From JAGLOK01 sp963676355 (GTDB lineage Bacteria > Bacillota > Clostridia > Christensenellales > UMGS416), in NCBI GenBank assembly GCA_963676355.1, contig OY781093.1, forward strand, positions 3,348,001-3,412,000: a DNA stretch of 64,000 bases, written 5' to 3'. The stretch's first letter is position 1, and each line of letters opens with the position of its first letter. This document shows, piece after piece, positions 23,730-32,610 of the stretch. The notes beneath the pieces were generated by a model. It made no database searches, was not told where the DNA came from, and worked only from the letters and a program-made list of their open reading frames with translations. The translations under genes and the position numbers were made by a program.

Positions 23730-25583
23730 TTACGCCACTCCTTCACCTTCATCAATTCCAAGCAGTTTGTTTTCAGCTTCATGCCTGAATTGCTCGGTGT
23801 ATAGGTCGCGGTAGTGTCCGTCCATTTCCATAAGCTCTTTGTGAGTGCCTTCTTGGATAATCTCTCCTTTGTCAATTACAAGTATCCTGTCAGCATGGCG
23901 AATGGTAGACAGCCTGTGGGCTATTATAAAGCTTGTTCTTCCGGACAAAAGCTTTTCTATTGCCGACTGTATCTTAACTTCCGTCTCCGTATCAATCGAG
24001 CTTGTTGCTTCATCCAAGATAAACAATGCAGGGTCTGCCAAAATAGCGCGCGCAAAAGATATCAGCTGCTTCTCGCCCGTTGAAAGCAGGCTTCCGCCTT
24101 CTCCAACCTGAGTGTTATATCCCTGTTTAAGGTGAGATATAAAGCTGTGTGCATCCACAATCTTCGCAGCTGCAATGACTTCATCGTCAGTAGCATCCAA
24201 CCTGCCATATCGGATGTTATCCATAATGGTTCCTGAGAAAAGATGAGGTGTCTGTAGAACATAGCCAAGGTTTGAATGAAGCCAAAGCTGTGAGCGCTCT
24301 CTATAGTCTACGCCGTCTATCAACACGCTTCCTTCAACAGGCTCATAGAACCTGCAAATTAGGTTTACAATGGTAGACTTTCCGCTTCCCGTCTCGCCGA
24401 CGATGGCAATAGTCTCACCTTGTTTCACCTTCAGATTAAAATCATTTAGCACTTTATCGCCTTTGTTATATTTGAACATAACATCGCGAAATTCCACGTC
24501 GCCTTTTATTACCGGCCAGTTTTCTTTTTTAGGAACAAAGGCATCTCCATACACTTTGGTTACAGCTTCACTGTCTTGAATCTGTGATTCAGTGTTTAAT
24601 AGCTTCACCACACGCTCCGCCGAAGCCTGAGCGCTTTGCAGCTCTGCAAATATCCTTGCCGCATTATACACAGGCTCAAAGAAAAAGCCCGACATTGTCC
24701 AAAAGAATATCAGCTCACCAACCTGCATTCCCGTTCCAAGAACTACCTGCTGTCCGCCTTGCCAAAGGATAAGCCCTGAGCCAATCCCGCCCAGCGTCAT
24801 AACAACAGGCATGTAAAGCGATGAAAATACAGCCGCTCGCACGGAAAACCTTCTCATCTTGCTAGTAATTGCAGAAAAATCCGAGTAGTTTTGCTTTTCG
24901 CGAACCAGTGTCTTTGTCGTCCTCGCTCCCATGATGCCTTCATTTATAGCACCGGTGATGCGTGAGTTCGTTTTGCGCACTTGTCTTTGATGCTTTAATA
25001 TCTTCTTTTGAAAGTAGAATGATATAACTGCAATAAACGGCAAAAGAACTACAATCAAAAGTGCTAGCTTTAGATTTAATATCAACATCCAGCCAAGGGC
25101 TGCAAGCATAAAGAATGCTCCCCAGGCTAAATCCACAAGCGACCATGCGATGGTATCTCCCAGCTTCTGTGCATCAGAAGTAAGGCGCGCCATGATATAT
25201 CCCACAGGAGTCACGTCATAGTATGAATATGACAGTGTCTGAAGCTTGTAAAACCCGTTCTTTCTAATATCATGGGTTACATGCGTTTCTATCTTTCCTG
25301 CAAAATATACAAACGTAAGCACCATTGCTCCTGTCACCACTATAACTGCCGAATATAACAATATGAACTTCCACATACCGTCTGAATTTGCCGGCACTAT
25401 ATAGTTATCTATAGCATAGCTTGTAAGATATGGCATTACTACTTCCATCATTCCCAGCAATGCCATAGCGCTCATCATAATTATTACTGTTTTTTTATAA
25501 TTCATAGCATATTTAAGCAGAGTTTTCCATGTACTCCATTCTACTTTTTTATGCTGAAATTCTTCTTCATGAATCACACTCAT
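23730..25583 (-). CDS. Heterodimeric ABC exporter subunit, catalytic-site Walker B
   Basis: About 617 residues: an N-terminal six-helix exporter membrane domain and a C-terminal nucleotide-binding domain. Walker A is GETGSGKSTIV and Walker B LFILDEATSSID with catalytic Glu, but the signature reads LLSTGEKQ instead of LSGGQ. Its partner has the opposite pattern, as in BmrCD/LmrCD/TM287-288 heterodimers that export drugs. ATG 25583 (ribosome site GAGGAGGGG) overlaps the partner's TAA by one base, so they are translationally coupled. Confidence 0.9.
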   Translation of the reverse strand: MSVIHEEEFQHKKVEWSTWKTLLKYAMNYKKTVIIMMSAMALLGMMEVVMPYLTSYAIDNYIVPANSDGMWKFILLYSAVIVVTGAMVLTFVYFAGKIETHVTHDIRKNGFYKLQTLSYSYYDVTPVGYIMARLTSDAQKLGDTIAWSLVDLAWGAFFMLAALGWMLILNLKLALLIVVLLPFIAVISFYFQKKILKHQRQVRKTNSRITGAINEGIMGARTTKTLVREKQNYSDFSAITSKMRRFSVRAAVFSSLYMPVVMTLGGIGSGLILWQGGQQVVLGTGMQVGELIFFWTMSGFFFEPVYNAARIFAELQSAQASAERVVKLLNTESQIQDSEAVTKVYGDAFVPKKENWPVIKGDVEFRDVMFKYNKGDKVLNDFNLKVKQGETIAIVGETGSGKSTIVNLICRFYEPVEGSVLIDGVDYRERSQLWLHSNLGYVLQTPHLFSGTIMDNIRYGRLDATDDEVIAAAKIVDAHSFISHLKQGYNTQVGEGGSLLSTGEKQLISFARAILADPALFILDEATSSIDTETEVKIQSAIEKLLSGRTSFIIAHRLSTIRHADRILVIDKGEIIQEGTHKELMEMDGHYRDLYTEQFRHEAENKLLGIDEGEGVA

Positions 25584-27391
25584 TATATTATCCCCTCCTC
25601 CTGAGTTTCCATTGCGGTCTGTATATTCCAAATCCTTTTGTACAAACCGTCTTGATTAATCAATTCATCGTGCTGTCCCTGCTGAGCAATGCGCCCATCA
25701 TCCAACACCAATATTCTGTCCGCTTCCATAAGCGTTGATATCCTGTGAGATATGATAAATGTCGTAACCCCTTGCCTGCGCTCTTTAAGCGCGTTTCTGA
25801 TTTTAGCATCAGTGTGGGTATCAACTGCCGAAAGCGAATCGTCAAATATCAAAACATCACTGTCTCGAAGGATTGTGCGAGCAATAGCCACGCGCTGTTT
25901 CTGTCCTCCGGAAAGAGTAACTCCTCTTTCACCTACAATGGTTTCATATCCCATTTCAAACTCTTTTATAACATCGTGAACCGAAGCCACAATTGCCGAT
26001 TGAAATATCTTTTCTTCGTTATCTTCCATCAAAGTGATTCCGATGTTTTGTTTTATTGTCTTTGAGTACAAAAACGGTTCTTGAAGCACTATACCTATCC
26101 TGCTTCTAAGATGAGTTTTATCAATAAGCTTGATATCGTGACCACCTATTGTAATCTCGCCTTTTTGTACATCATAAAGCCTTTGCAAAAGCTGAACAAG
26201 CGTGGATTTTCCACTGCCTGTAGAGCCAAGTACGGCAACAGTCTCGCCTGCTTTTACTTCAAATGACAAGTCTTTTAAAACAGGTTGATCGCCATTATCG
26301 TATGCGAAACTAACATTTTCAAACTTTATGTCGCCGTCAAGTGAAGGAGAAATTGCATTTTCGCACGACTCCTCTTCCTTTTCGGATAATATCTCTTTTA
26401 TACGTCCCACTGAAATAAGCATCTTTCCCATGTCGGCAAGCACGCGCCCAAAATGGCGCACAGGCCACAGCATCATCTGAACATATGAGCTAAACACTAA
26501 AAACTGTCCCAGCGTTATAGTTCCTCTTGCCGCGTATAATATGCCAAAAGACAATGCGAGAAGTGTCTGCCCCATTACAAGCAAATCAGTCAGCCCATAA
26601 AAGGATGCGAAATACTTCATTAGATGCATTCCCTTGTCCCTCAGGTCCTTGTTTGCTTCAGCATACTTGTCCTTTTCATAATTTTGCCTTCCAAACGCAC
26701 GAACCACGCGGATCCCGGTTAGATTTTCCTGCAAAATAGTGGATGCGTGTCCATCAGCTTCTTCCACTTTAGTGAAAAGCTGTTGTACCTTTTTAAAAAA
26801 CCAAAAGGATATTCCCGTTATAAAAGGAACCAAACACAAAGACAAAAGCGTTAACGTAACATTCATGTTCAAAAGCACTACAAGCGCTATAACAAGCATC
26901 GCAATCATGCGTATAGTTTCTACAAACTGCGTGGACACAAATCTTCGTATAGTTTCAACATCCGTTGTGCATCTTTGTATTATGTCTCCTGTTTCAGCCT
27001 TCACATGGTACTCATAAGGAAGCTTCTGCAGGTGATCGTATAGCTTGTTTCTCATCTTCATTGCAATGCTCTCACCAGCTATAGCTATCCACCTTCCTCT
27101 GGTAAAAAGGAAAACAGACCTCAATGCCATAGATCCCACTATAACAACCGCACATACCCATAGGTTAGTTCTTAAAAACTCCACTCCGCCAATTTTTCCA
27201 ATCCAGCTTTCCAGAAGCTGAGGAACAGCCAAAGGCTTAGTGTCTATCACAGAATCCAATGTGACAGAAACCACAAGCGGTGAGATAAACCTAAAGGCTA
27301 CGGCTAATATCACACTTATAAATGCGCCTGTGATAACGCCCCAATTGCCTCGCACAAACGACAGCAATAATTTCATTCTACCTTTTTTCAC
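25583..27391 (-). CDS. Heterodimeric ABC exporter subunit, degenerate Walker B
   Basis: About 602 residues with a six-helix membrane domain and an ATPase domain. Walker A GSTGSGKSTLV and signature LSGGQKQRVAIARTIL are canonical, but Walker B ends LIFDDSLSAVD, with Asp replacing the catalytic Glu. With the neighbour's altered signature this makes one degenerate ATP site, the hallmark of heterodimeric multidrug exporters. The open frame extends to 27481 through a terminator; I choose GTG 27391, 9 nt after AAGGGA, although ATG 27376 is possible. A leader peptide and two terminators lie upstream. Confidence 0.88.
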   Translation of the reverse strand: MKKGRMKLLLSFVRGNWGVITGAFISVILAVAFRFISPLVVSVTLDSVIDTKPLAVPQLLESWIGKIGGVEFLRTNLWVCAVVIVGSMALRSVFLFTRGRWIAIAGESIAMKMRNKLYDHLQKLPYEYHVKAETGDIIQRCTTDVETIRRFVSTQFVETIRMIAMLVIALVVLLNMNVTLTLLSLCLVPFITGISFWFFKKVQQLFTKVEEADGHASTILQENLTGIRVVRAFGRQNYEKDKYAEANKDLRDKGMHLMKYFASFYGLTDLLVMGQTLLALSFGILYAARGTITLGQFLVFSSYVQMMLWPVRHFGRVLADMGKMLISVGRIKEILSEKEEESCENAISPSLDGDIKFENVSFAYDNGDQPVLKDLSFEVKAGETVAVLGSTGSGKSTLVQLLQRLYDVQKGEITIGGHDIKLIDKTHLRSRIGIVLQEPFLYSKTIKQNIGITLMEDNEEKIFQSAIVASVHDVIKEFEMGYETIVGERGVTLSGGQKQRVAIARTILRDSDVLIFDDSLSAVDTHTDAKIRNALKERRQGVTTFIISHRISTLMEADRILVLDDGRIAQQGQHDELINQDGLYKRIWNIQTAMETQEEGII

Positions 27392-27433
27392 TTTTCTAAT
27401 TCCCTTTCTTACCATTTTTATATCTATTTTCTG

Positions 27434-27469
27434 CAAAACAAAAACACAGGCAATGCATACCTGTGTTTT
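27434..27469 (-). terminator. Attenuator terminator T2 of the ABC exporter operon
   Basis: Minus-strand AAAACACAGG (plus 27460-27469) and CCTGTGTTTT (plus 27441-27450) form a 10-bp stem, followed by a T-rich tract. Its arms share CACAGG/CCTGTG with T1. Confidence 0.75.
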
Positions 27470-27482
27470 TCTAAATGGCAAT

Positions 27483-27510
27483 AAAAAACCACAGGCATGT
27501 CCGACCTGTG
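27483..27510 (-). terminator. Attenuator terminator T1 of the ABC exporter operon
   Basis: Minus-strand CACAGG (plus 27505-27510) and CCTGTG (plus 27490-27495) form a stem followed by GTTTTTTATT. The right arm of T1 can instead pair with the left arm of T2, which would break both terminators. Confidence 0.75.
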
Positions 27511-27543
27511 ATATGTTTCATGTAGATTAAGGCAAACCCTAAA

Positions 27544-27606
27544 CTATATATCAGACGGCCGGCAATATTTTGTTGCATTGACTGTTGCTAATTTGATTTT
27601 ATTCAT
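27544..27606 (-). CDS. Predicted 20-residue leader peptide of the ABC exporter operon
   Basis: ATG (plus 27604-27606) to TAG (plus 27544-27546) encodes a peptide starting MNKIKLATVNATK and ending YCRPSDI. It has a good ribosome site, AAAGGGGG, 9 nt upstream. It is too short for standard gene calling. GGCCGG beside the ribosome site (plus 27612-27617) is complementary to CCGGCC in the codons for Cys-Arg-Pro (plus 27557-27562), so translation would remodel the RNA. Two terminators follow, then the exporter genes. In Bacillus the homologous bmrCD exporter genes are controlled by ribosome-mediated attenuation at a leader peptide, which supports this reading. Confidence 0.6.
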   Translation of the reverse strand: MNKIKLATVNATKYCRPSDI

Positions 27607-27788
27607 TAAATCCGGCCCCCTTTCGTTTAGTTATTTACCATTGCGAACACTATGTTATCAAACATTTATTGTAAATGCAAGATAAATTTCATTTTTTTTA
27701 TTTTTTTAACTTTATACATCAAATTAAAGCTCTTGCTTGCCCTCTATAAACTCATCTCTTGCATGTTTTTTTCATAAATTTTAATAAA

Positions 27789-27814
27789 TGTCAGGCTTTT
27801 TAAAAAGCCTGACA
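27789..27814 (-). terminator. Terminator after prs
   Basis: A perfect 26-bp palindrome, TGTCAGGCTTTTT joined to its complement, followed on the minus strand by TTTATT. It closes the purR-glmU-prs operon. The remaining 27607-27788 sequence is AT-rich, holds the exporter operon's 5' end and has no further gene. Confidence 0.75.
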
Positions 27815-27838
27815 TAATGGTATTATACAAAGGTCATT

Positions 27839-28843
27839 TTATACTATTTTTATTCTCTCCTGCACGCCAATAGGTTTTACCTCAGTTGGCGCTTTGGTAA
27901 ACAATGAGCTTACAGGCAAGTCCTCATAAACCCTCTCAATAGCTTCTGCAAACATCGGAGCTACTGAAAGCACGCGGATCTTTCCAATTCTCTTTTCAGG
28001 CGAAAGAGGCACAGTGTTTGTCACAACTAGCTCTTTAAGCGGAGATTCTTGTATGCGAGTAATTGCAGGGCCTGAGAGCACCGCATGCGTGCAACATGCC
28101 GTCACCTCAGTTGCACCACGCTCAATTAAAGCGCTCGCACCGTTTGCAAGAGTGCCTGCCGTGTCTATCATGTCATCAACTAAGATGCACCTTTTTCCAC
28201 GCACATCACCGATTACATTCATTACCTCTGAATGATTTGCCTTCTGCCTTCTCTTGTCTATTATTGCAAGAGGAGCGTTGACTGATGCCGCAAATGCGCG
28301 AACCCTTGCAACAGATCCTAAATCAGGTGACACAATCACAAGATTTTCATCCACAAATTTTCTTTGTTCATAGTGCGCAGTCATTATAGGTCCGCCTAAA
28401 AGATGATCCAACGGTATGTCGAAAAATCCCTGAATCTGCGGCGCATGAAGGTCCATTGTCAACACGCGGTCAGCCCCGGCAGCTGTAATAAGGTTTGATA
28501 CAAGTTTTGCCGTCACAGGATCGCGAGCCTTGTTTTTCCTGTCCTGACGAGCATACCCGAAATATGGTATTACCGCAGTTATTCTGGATGCGGACGCTCG
28601 ACGCATCGCGTCAATCATTATAAGAAGCTGCATTAGGTGATCGTTAACAGGAGCGCATGTTGACTGAATAATAAACACATCGCATCCACGCACTGTCTCA
28701 TTTATAGACATCGCTGTTTCACCATCGGAAAAGCTTGAAACCTTGCATTCTCCAATCGGCAGTTTCAATATAGCTGCGATTTCATGCGCCAGATCATCAT
28801 TTGATGATGCAGCAAAAATCTTTATCTGACCATTCATACCCAT
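27839..28843 (-). CDS. prs: Ribose-phosphate pyrophosphokinase
   Basis: 334 residues. It makes PRPP from ribose 5-phosphate and ATP, feeding purine, pyrimidine, His and Trp synthesis. Recognisable are PYFGYARQDRK, DLHAPQIQGFF and the PRPP-binding loop CILVDDMIDTAGTL. It is the last gene of purR-glmU-prs, 4 nt after glmU. Two close in-frame ATGs exist (28843 and 28837); neither has an ideally spaced ribosome site. Confidence 0.97.
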   Translation of the reverse strand: MGMNGQIKIFAASSNDDLAHEIAAILKLPIGECKVSSFSDGETAMSINETVRGCDVFIIQSTCAPVNDHLMQLLIMIDAMRRASASRITAVIPYFGYARQDRKNKARDPVTAKLVSNLITAAGADRVLTMDLHAPQIQGFFDIPLDHLLGGPIMTAHYEQRKFVDENLVIVSPDLGSVARVRAFAASVNAPLAIIDKRRQKANHSEVMNVIGDVRGKRCILVDDMIDTAGTLANGASALIERGATEVTACCTHAVLSGPAITRIQESPLKELVVTNTVPLSPEKRIGKIRVLSVAPMFAEAIERVYEDLPVSSLFTKAPTEVKPIGVQERIKIV

Positions 28844-28847
28844 TTTG

Positions 28848-30215
28848 TTATAGTTCCCCCCGCTCTCTGCGTTCTTTTGCCCAATTTTCTTTTACTACTT
28901 GTCTGGTTCTGGCTACTGCAAGTGAATCCTCCGGAACATCTTCTGTGATAGTCGATCCAGCTGCAATATAGCTTCCTTTTCCCACCGTGACAGGCGGCAC
29001 CAAATTGGTGTTACACCCTATAAACGCATTGTCTTCCACTATTGTTCTATGCTTCTTTTTCCCATCGTAATTTGAAAATATCACTCCGCAGCTAACATTA
29101 ATTTTTTCACCCAAGTCAGCATCTCCTATATAGGCCAAGTGTGACACCTTGGTTCCGTTTCCGATATTTGCGTTTTTAATTTCAACAAAATCACCGATTC
29201 TGCAATTATTGCCGATTACACTTTTCGGTCTAAGGTATGCATTCGGTCCGACCGTAGTGTCGCTTCCGACTTTTGCATCAATCAGCGTGGAAGATCTAAC
29301 CTCGCAGCCATTTCCGATCTCACAGTTTGTTATATGATTGTTAGGATATAGCGTCACATTCTCGCCGATGACACATGTGCCTTCAAGCACATTCCCCGGA
29401 TAAATTGTGGCATTCTTGCCAATTACGCTTTGTGCTGAAATATATGTATTTTCCGGATCAATCATTGTAACCCCGGATTTCATGATGTCTGTGTTTATTC
29501 TCTCTCGCATGACTTTTGCAGCCTGCGCCAATTGCGATCTGTCGTTGACTCCCAGAGATTCCACAAACGGACACTGAGAAGCGCCAACTTTTATGCCCTG
29601 CTCACGCATTATCTTTATCGTGTCAGTTAGGTAGTACTCACCCTGAGAGTTGTTATTTTTTAGCCTTCCAAGCGAGTCTTTTAATATGTTTACATCAAAG
29701 CACATGACTCCCGTGTTTATCTCATTTATATTAAGCTGCGCTTCGGTCGCATCTCTTTGTTCCACTATAGAAGTAACATTTCCTTCCGAATCACGAACAA
29801 TGCGTCCATACCCGAATGGATTGTCTGTAACTGCCGTAAGCACCGATCCACCCCAGCCGTTTTTCTCAGTCTGCTCCACAAGATTTTTGACACTCTCTCC
29901 TTTAAGAAGGGACATGTCTCCAAGAACTACAACGATGTAACCCTCTTTTGGAAAAAACTCTTCGGCTGCCATAACGGCATGCCCTGTTCCCAGCTGTTCA
30001 TACTGAATCGCGTAGTCAACGCTTTCGCCCAACACGCTCTTCATCATGTCATTATCTTTATTGGTGATGACAACGGGTTTATCGTCCACCGACTTTGCCG
30101 CCAGCGTCACCCACTCCACCATTGTCCTGCCCGCCACATCAAAAAGATGCTTTGGAATATCACTTTTCATCCTTGTGCCCTTACCCGCGGCTAGGATTAA
30201 TGCTTTTGCCTTCAT
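28848..30215 (-). CDS. glmU: Bifunctional UDP-GlcNAc pyrophosphorylase / GlcN-1-P acetyltransferase
   Basis: 455 residues, full family length. The N-terminal uridylyltransferase domain carries LAAGKGTRMKSDIPKHL; the C-terminal half is a left-handed beta-helix of hexapeptide repeats with the acetyltransferase site (VEIKNANIGNGTKVSHLAYIGD). The product UDP-GlcNAc is the precursor for peptidoglycan and teichoic acids. A strong AAAGGAGG site precedes ATG. The purR-glmU-prs order is a typical Firmicutes arrangement, here without yabJ and spoVG. Confidence 0.97.
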   Translation of the reverse strand: MKAKALILAAGKGTRMKSDIPKHLFDVAGRTMVEWVTLAAKSVDDKPVVITNKDNDMMKSVLGESVDYAIQYEQLGTGHAVMAAEEFFPKEGYIVVVLGDMSLLKGESVKNLVEQTEKNGWGGSVLTAVTDNPFGYGRIVRDSEGNVTSIVEQRDATEAQLNINEINTGVMCFDVNILKDSLGRLKNNNSQGEYYLTDTIKIMREQGIKVGASQCPFVESLGVNDRSQLAQAAKVMRERINTDIMKSGVTMIDPENTYISAQSVIGKNATIYPGNVLEGTCVIGENVTLYPNNHITNCEIGNGCEVRSSTLIDAKVGSDTTVGPNAYLRPKSVIGNNCRIGDFVEIKNANIGNGTKVSHLAYIGDADLGEKINVSCGVIFSNYDGKKKHRTIVEDNAFIGCNTNLVPPVTVGKGSYIAAGSTITEDVPEDSLAVARTRQVVKENWAKERRERGEL

Positions 30216-30266
30216 ATATCCTCCTTTGGATATTTATATTAAAATAGCAAGGGAGCTACTCCTTGC

Positions 30267-31085
30267 TTATAAAACCCATTTTGAGGGAACTATTTCCACA
30301 TTCCCCATTATCTCATCCACATTGTTTAACACCATCAGAGACTTATAGTCACTTACTAGCTTCCTATCAGGTTGGCTTGTCGCCATCACCACTCCTACTC
30401 CGGCTACAGCGACAGAAAATTCTTTCATCATGTCGATAAGCCCCTTGAGGGTACCCCCACCCTTCATGAAATCATCAATTATAAGTGCGCGCCTCCCCTG
30501 CTTTACTGCCCTTCTTGAAAGCGACATTGTCTGTATCCTGTGTTGAGATCCAGTCATATAGTTAATTGTCACAAGCGAGCCGTCAGTTATGTTCATGTCT
30601 CGGCGCGCAATAAGAAGCGGCACGTTTAATGCCCTCGCTGCCATCATAGCAACAGGAATTCCCTTTGTTTCTACAGTAACCACAAAGTCCACTTTTTTAT
30701 TATAATACCACATGGCCAGTATCTCGCCCATGCGAGCCACCATCTCCGGGTTGCACAAAACATCCAGCATGTATAAAAATCCGCCGGTAAGTATGCGCTC
30801 CTGTGATGACAACTGTTCGCACATGTCATTTACAAAGCTTTTTATTGATTGTTTTGAATAATCGGGAATAAACTTAACACCGCCGGCAGCACCCGTTACT
30901 GTTTCCAGTGTACCTTGGCTAAAATGCTCAAGCGTCTTTTTTGCGATCTCAATATCTTCACTTATTGTAGACTTTGCCGCATCAAAGCGCTCAGAAAAGG
31001 AGCTTAATGTATAAATTTTATTAGGCGTGTCAGACAGAGTCTTAATCATCGACCCGATCCGCTCGTTTCTTTTAAGCTTTTGCAT
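30267..31085 (-). CDS. purR: Purine operon repressor
   Basis: 272 residues. N-terminal winged helix (RNERIGSMIKTLSDTPNKI) and C-terminal phosphoribosyltransferase-type domain with the PRPP motif ALIIDDFMKGGGTLKG. In Bacillus, PurR represses purine synthesis genes and PRPP releases it. Here it heads an operon that ends with prs, the enzyme producing its own effector. Ribosome site AGGAAA. Confidence 0.95.
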   Translation of the reverse strand: MQKLKRNERIGSMIKTLSDTPNKIYTLSSFSERFDAAKSTISEDIEIAKKTLEHFSQGTLETVTGAAGGVKFIPDYSKQSIKSFVNDMCEQLSSQERILTGGFLYMLDVLCNPEMVARMGEILAMWYYNKKVDFVVTVETKGIPVAMMAARALNVPLLIARRDMNITDGSLVTINYMTGSQHRIQTMSLSRRAVKQGRRALIIDDFMKGGGTLKGLIDMMKEFSVAVAGVGVVMATSQPDRKLVSDYKSLMVLNNVDEIMGNVEIVPSKWVL

Positions 31086-31233
31086 TAGATTTCCTAATTT
31101 TCAGGTGTTATTTTCTTTCAATGAAATACGAATAATATCTTTATATGCCCTATTATAATTCGTTTTTGTCTTTTTGGCTAGTGTTTATGAGCATATTATA
31201 GATATTGTATATATCGTTTACAAATTGTTGGCT

Positions 31234-31827
31234 TTAGCCCGAGATATTCTTTTTGACCATACGGCACCGGTTTTCTATTTCGGTTATCTGCTTTTTATCA
31301 TCAAGATCTGCGCCGAACGGAAAAGATAAATAACAGACCATACCGTCATTCTCATAATATACTTTTCGGTATTCTTTCTTTGTGCTGTTAAAATAAAAGT
31401 ATAATATATCGCTGTATTCTGACTGTACAAGATTTGAATTTTCAATCGTCCCTTCCATCGTCCAGCCTGAGCTTTCATTATAGTATCCGAAGTCATATGT
31501 ACTGTCATATTGATATTCTTCTCCTTTTTTAGCGTATGTCACATGAAAAAAATCAAGCACTGCGGTAATAAGATATAATTCATACCCTTCAGGTGCTTCA
31601 GCCGGCATATAATACATTTCCATGTCCGCAAGAACACTTCCGTCGTTGGTACTTTTCTCTTTTTCCTTGTCATTCTTAATAAGTTTTATTTCTTCTAAGA
31701 ATTCTTCTTCGGATTTAAACTGCGGAGGAACGGGGCTAACAAAGACATCTTTGTTAAGTCTGCCTTTTCCACATGATGTGAATAGTAGAATCACGATAGT
31801 AAATAATAATATTATTCTTTTTTTCAA
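31234..31827 (-). CDS. Small lipoprotein, unknown function
   Basis: 197 residues starting at a TTG 8 nt after GGAG. Signal peptide with lipobox LFTSC (Cys19). The mature part holds FKSEEEFLEEI, then YYMPAEAPEGYELYLITAVLDFFHVTYA, whose P-x-G-Y/F pattern followed by beta strands resembles the C-terminal domains of the next two proteins, so it may be a distant relative. Last gene in the minus-strand lipoprotein island, 20 nt after its neighbour. AT-rich. Confidence 0.7.
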   Translation of the reverse strand: MKKRIILLFTIVILLFTSCGKGRLNKDVFVSPVPPQFKSEEEFLEEIKLIKNDKEKEKSTNDGSVLADMEMYYMPAEAPEGYELYLITAVLDFFHVTYAKKGEEYQYDSTYDFGYYNESSGWTMEGTIENSNLVQSEYSDILYFYFNSTKKEYRKVYYENDGMVCYLSFPFGADLDDKKQITEIENRCRMVKKNISG

Positions 31828-31847
31828 ACTATCTCCTTCATTCTCGG

Positions 31848-32507
31848 TTAATCAATAATATATTTTTCGATTACACAGTAGGTCAGAACTTCTTCTTCGG
31901 TAGGCTTTGCGCTAACATAATTCAAATACATGCACTTTCCATCTTCAACCCAACGAATTTCCGCGTGATAAGGTGTTTTCCCTTTTCCCTCTTCGCCAAT
32001 CTTGACAAAATAGCAATAATATTCAATCCCACCTTTCTCAATAATTTCAATATCTACATTAGAAATCTCTTTAAGCTGTTGTATATAATGTTCTGGTTCC
32101 TGATTTGCCCACCAGTTAAATTCAATCCTTTCACTCGTTTCAGGATTTACATAGTCAGCAAAAAAACCAATTTCCCATAAAGAAGCATATTCCTCTTCAA
32201 ACCCTTTGGGTATATTTTTCATTTTAAAGTAACACTTTTCAATTTTAAAATTTCCTAGTTTGTTTTTACCTTCATTTGATAGAAGTTCAAGATCCTTATA
32301 GCTTTCTCCTATTGACTCTACTTTTCGTTCTTTATTACCAATTGAGTAATCTTCATGTTCTTCATTTTGCTCAGTATTTCCCACCGAACTATCAATATCA
32401 GAAGATTCTATATCTGAACTTGTAACATACTCCTTATTAATACCTCTATCAGATACACATCCTGATAGCAAGCCTAATATTAGTAAAATTATAAATATTT
32501 TTTTCAT
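31848..32507 (-). CDS. Lipoprotein with duplicated C-terminal domain (copy 1)
   Basis: 219 residues. Lipobox LLSGC, then an acidic Ser/Glu-rich spacer (SSDIESSDIDSSVGNTEQNEE), then a ~155-residue domain beginning VESIGESYKDLE. That domain is clearly homologous to the C-terminal part of the next upstream gene, sharing the identical block TPYHAEIRWVEDGKCMYLNY and WWANxEPExYI. No known family is recognised. The high identity at DNA level suggests a recent duplication. Confidence 0.75.
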   Translation of the reverse strand: MKKIFIILLILGLLSGCVSDRGINKEYVTSSDIESSDIDSSVGNTEQNEEHEDYSIGNKERKVESIGESYKDLELLSNEGKNKLGNFKIEKCYFKMKNIPKGFEEEYASLWEIGFFADYVNPETSERIEFNWWANQEPEHYIQQLKEISNVDIEIIEKGGIEYYCYFVKIGEEGKGKTPYHAEIRWVEDGKCMYLNYVSAKPTEEEVLTYCVIEKYIID

Positions 32508-32573
32508 GCTTACTCCTAAGGTTTTGTTGTTCCATGTATTGATATATTTGAATTTATTATCACACTACATGAA

Positions 32574-32603
32574 TAAAAGCCGAGAGGTTAAGCTCGGTTT
32601 TTT
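32574..32603. terminator. Terminator inside the lipoprotein island
   Basis: CCGAG (32580-32584) and CTCGG (32593-32597) form a short stem with AAAA on the left and T6 on the right, so it can stop transcription in either direction. It separates the two genes with the duplicated domain into different units. Confidence 0.6.
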
Positions 32604-32610
32604 AGAATTC

